Shown here in pieces: positions 5,433 through 6,501 of a stretch of 6,501 nucleotides of DNA. A model generated the notes under the pieces. That model made no database searches. It was given only the letters and a program-made list of their open reading frames with translations, and was not told where the DNA came from. The DNA is from Halobacteria archaeon. GTDB taxonomy: Archaea; Halobacteriota; Syntropharchaeia; Alkanophagales; Methanospirareceae. The DNA lies in the NCBI GenBank assembly GCA_029932715.1, contig JAOZPO010000080.1:1-6501 (forward strand). Direction: 5' to 3'. A program made the translations under genes and the position numbers. Every line of letters starts with the position of its first letter. The stretch's first letter is position 1.

Positions 5433-6092
5433 TTAATTCACTCCTACCGTTGTCTCAAGTGCAGCTAACAGGCTCTTTATACTGTCAGGGTCAGGGAATA
5501 GTAGTATATACCCATATATTTCATTTGCGCTTTCCTGGAAATCACACTTGAACAGAATGACGTGCTCACTGCCCTGTGCCTGTGCTACAGCGATTATCGC
5601 ATACTCTACCATCGCACCCGCCATATCAAAAGCGAAAGTCGGCGGGCTTGGCATAAGCGAGAACTGAAGAAGGTCGGCAATAGCGCTGCAGAACGAAGAG
5701 GCTAATATGTTTCCTGTCTCCGTTAACGCTGATTCCTCCATTTCCGCCTCTATTGCCTTCGTCTCGCCTGGGGTCCTACCGAGAAGATGGTCAACGAGCA
5801 AGAACGCGCTTTGTTCCGGGAACAAGACCTGTAAATAGCCAGAAAAACCTCCGTCCAGCCTAACCATGTCACCGGCAACGATTTTCTCGACATCTACCAG
5901 TTTTGCCACATCGCCTATTGTTGCTACATCCACTCTCGGCACGTCTATATTTATTGTCGTACCGGTCATCTCTGCCAGAGCAGTTACTGCATGGCATGAG
6001 GCTATGTTTCCAAGCTCGTTCAGAGCATCCTGTAGAAATGGACTTAGCTCACCACCGTCTTGCTCTTTTTCTATTACGACATTTGCTTCCAT
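5433..6092 (-). CDS. cheC: CheY-P phosphatase CheC, operon copy nearer cheY
   Basis: Second CheC, 219 residues, with both half-sites complete: Asp22-Glu26-Asn29-Pro52 and Ser121-Glu125-Asn128-Pro151, each fitting the D/S-x3-E-x2-N-x22-P spacing exactly. It should hydrolyse the aspartyl phosphate of CheY and probably interacts with CheD. The N-terminus is about four to five residues longer than its paralogue and acidic. It contains LSPFLQDALNELGNIASCH, almost identical to the paralogue. The ATG at 6092 is preceded directly by an in-frame TAA. A GGGAG site (6112-6108) is 15 bases upstream, longer than usual. The gene follows cheY by 47 bases. This copy has the canonical active sites of the pair, so it may do most of the phosphatase work, while the other may have specialised for CheD binding (inference). 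Confidence 0.95.
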   Translation of the reverse strand: MEANVVIEKEQDGGELSPFLQDALNELGNIASCHAVTALAEMTGTTINIDVPRVDVATIGDVAKLVDVEKIVAGDMVRLDGGFSGYLQVLFPEQSAFLLVDHLLGRTPGETKAIEAEMEESALTETGNILASSFCSAIADLLQFSLMPSPPTFAFDMAGAMVEYAIIAVAQAQGSEHVILFKCDFQESANEIYGYILLFPDPDSIKSLLAALETTVGVN

Positions 6093-6107
6093 TTATTTAT
6101 TCTTCAA

Positions 6108-6112
6108 CTCCC
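6108..6112 (-). promoter_or_regulatory. Ribosome binding site of the cheY-proximal cheC
   Basis: GGGAG on the minus strand stands 15 bases before the ATG at 6092, with TTGAAGAATAAATAA between them. The TTG just after the site is in frame but meets TAA four codons later, directly before the ATG, so the ATG is the only usable start. Confidence 0.4.
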
Positions 6113-6139
6113 AAAACTCTTCGGTACACTTTTAGCAGT

Positions 6140-6501
6140 CTATGAGCCCAACACTTTTTTTATCTCTTCTAACACCTTTGGAGCCTGGAACGGTTTGATT
6201 ATGTAACCTTTAGCTCCTGCTTTCATAGCTTCCAGCACTTTTGCCTGCTGTCCGACTGCGGTGCACATTATTATTCGTGCATCCGGGTGGCTCCGTAATA
6301 TCTCTTTTGTCGTTTCGATACCGTCCAGTTCCGGCATGACTATGTCCATAGTCACAAGTTCTGGCATCAACTGTGCGTATTTCTCCAAACCCTGCACTCC
6401 GTTCTCTGCTTCTCCCACTATTTCGTGCCCGTTTGCACTCAAAATATTCTTCACAATCATCCGCATGAAAGCGTAATCATCCACAATCAACACTATTGCC
6501 A
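6140..6501 (-). CDS. cheY: Chemotaxis response regulator CheY (start codon cut by window edge)
   Basis: Single receiver domain. Phosphorylated CheY carries the chemotaxis signal to the archaellum motor through archaeal adaptor proteins. The visible frame reads AIVLIVDDYAFMR from the edge. The last two bases on the minus strand are TG, so an ATG completed by the next base outside would give a 120-residue protein with M-A-I-V start, the standard CheY length. An internal GTG at 6493 would cut off the first strand and is unlikely. With that numbering the acidic pair is Asp8-Asp9, the phospho-acceptor Asp53 (TMDIVMPELDG), the switch Thr81, and the conserved Lys103 (IIKPF). DDxAFMR after the first strand is typical of archaeal and Thermotoga-type CheY. 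It is the first visible gene of the minus-strand operon; the promoter or further che genes lie outside. Confidence 0.95.
   Translation of the reverse strand, partial: AIVLIVDDYAFMRMIVKNILSANGHEIVGEAENGVQGLEKYAQLMPELVTMDIVMPELDGIETTKEILRSHPDARIIMCTAVGQQAKVLEAMKAGAKGYIIKPFQAPKVLEEIKKVLGS

Noticed and set aside
5189..5551. Plus-strand 120-codon frame across the junction of the two cheC genes
   Set aside because: It is an antisense shadow of two well-supported cheC genes; its composition (Ser/Leu/Pro-rich) is typical of such shadows.
6140..6493. CheY starting at the internal GTG (6493) as a shortened protein
   Set aside because: Codons before it (A-I) continue the first beta strand and the edge bases TG fit an ATG, so a normal full-length CheY is the simpler reading.
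1..6501. CRISPR array, tRNA, rRNA, insertion sequence or phage genes
   Set aside because: No regularly spaced repeats, cloverleaf-like segments, rRNA motifs, transposase genes or phage proteins were seen on either strand.

Overview
The window looks archaeal, most likely a euryarchaeon of the methanogen/ANME/Archaeoglobus side. The evidence is TATA-like boxes (for example TTTAAATATATAA) about 25 bases ahead of probable transcription starts, GGTG/GGAG-type ribosome binding sites, a CheC-CheC-CheD chemotaxis set, and PAS/HisKA_2 sensor kinases and a REC-PAS protein of the kind common in methanogens and ANME archaea. The species cannot be fixed from this sequence.

The right half (4249-6501, minus strand) is a chemotaxis operon read from right to left: cheY (its start codon straddles the window edge), two tandem cheC paralogues, and cheD. 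Facing it on the plus strand is cheR (3333-4157), and a symmetric inverted repeat between cheR and cheD probably terminates transcription from both sides. CheR methylates chemoreceptors, CheD deamidates them and partners CheC, CheC dephosphorylates CheY-P, and CheY-P is the output to the archaellum. CheA, CheW, CheB, receptors and archaellum adaptors are not in the window and may lie beyond the right edge.

Upstream of cheR on the plus strand are two small predicted membrane proteins (97 and 57 residues) joined by an ATGA overlap; neither is recognised. They diverge from a minus-strand REC-PAS protein (1845-2684). Directly behind that gene, in another frame, is the last piece of a histidine-kinase ATPase domain, so the REC-PAS protein appears to be a hybrid kinase that lost its catalytic part.

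The left part holds an apparently intact membrane-bound PAS-HisKA_2-HATPase sensor kinase (210-1685) with its own TATA box. Beyond it, at the left edge, is a second, frameshifted ATPase-domain remnant. The left third thus reads as a decaying sensor-kinase cluster beside a well-kept chemotaxis operon. No RNA gene, insertion sequence, CRISPR array or replication origin was seen.
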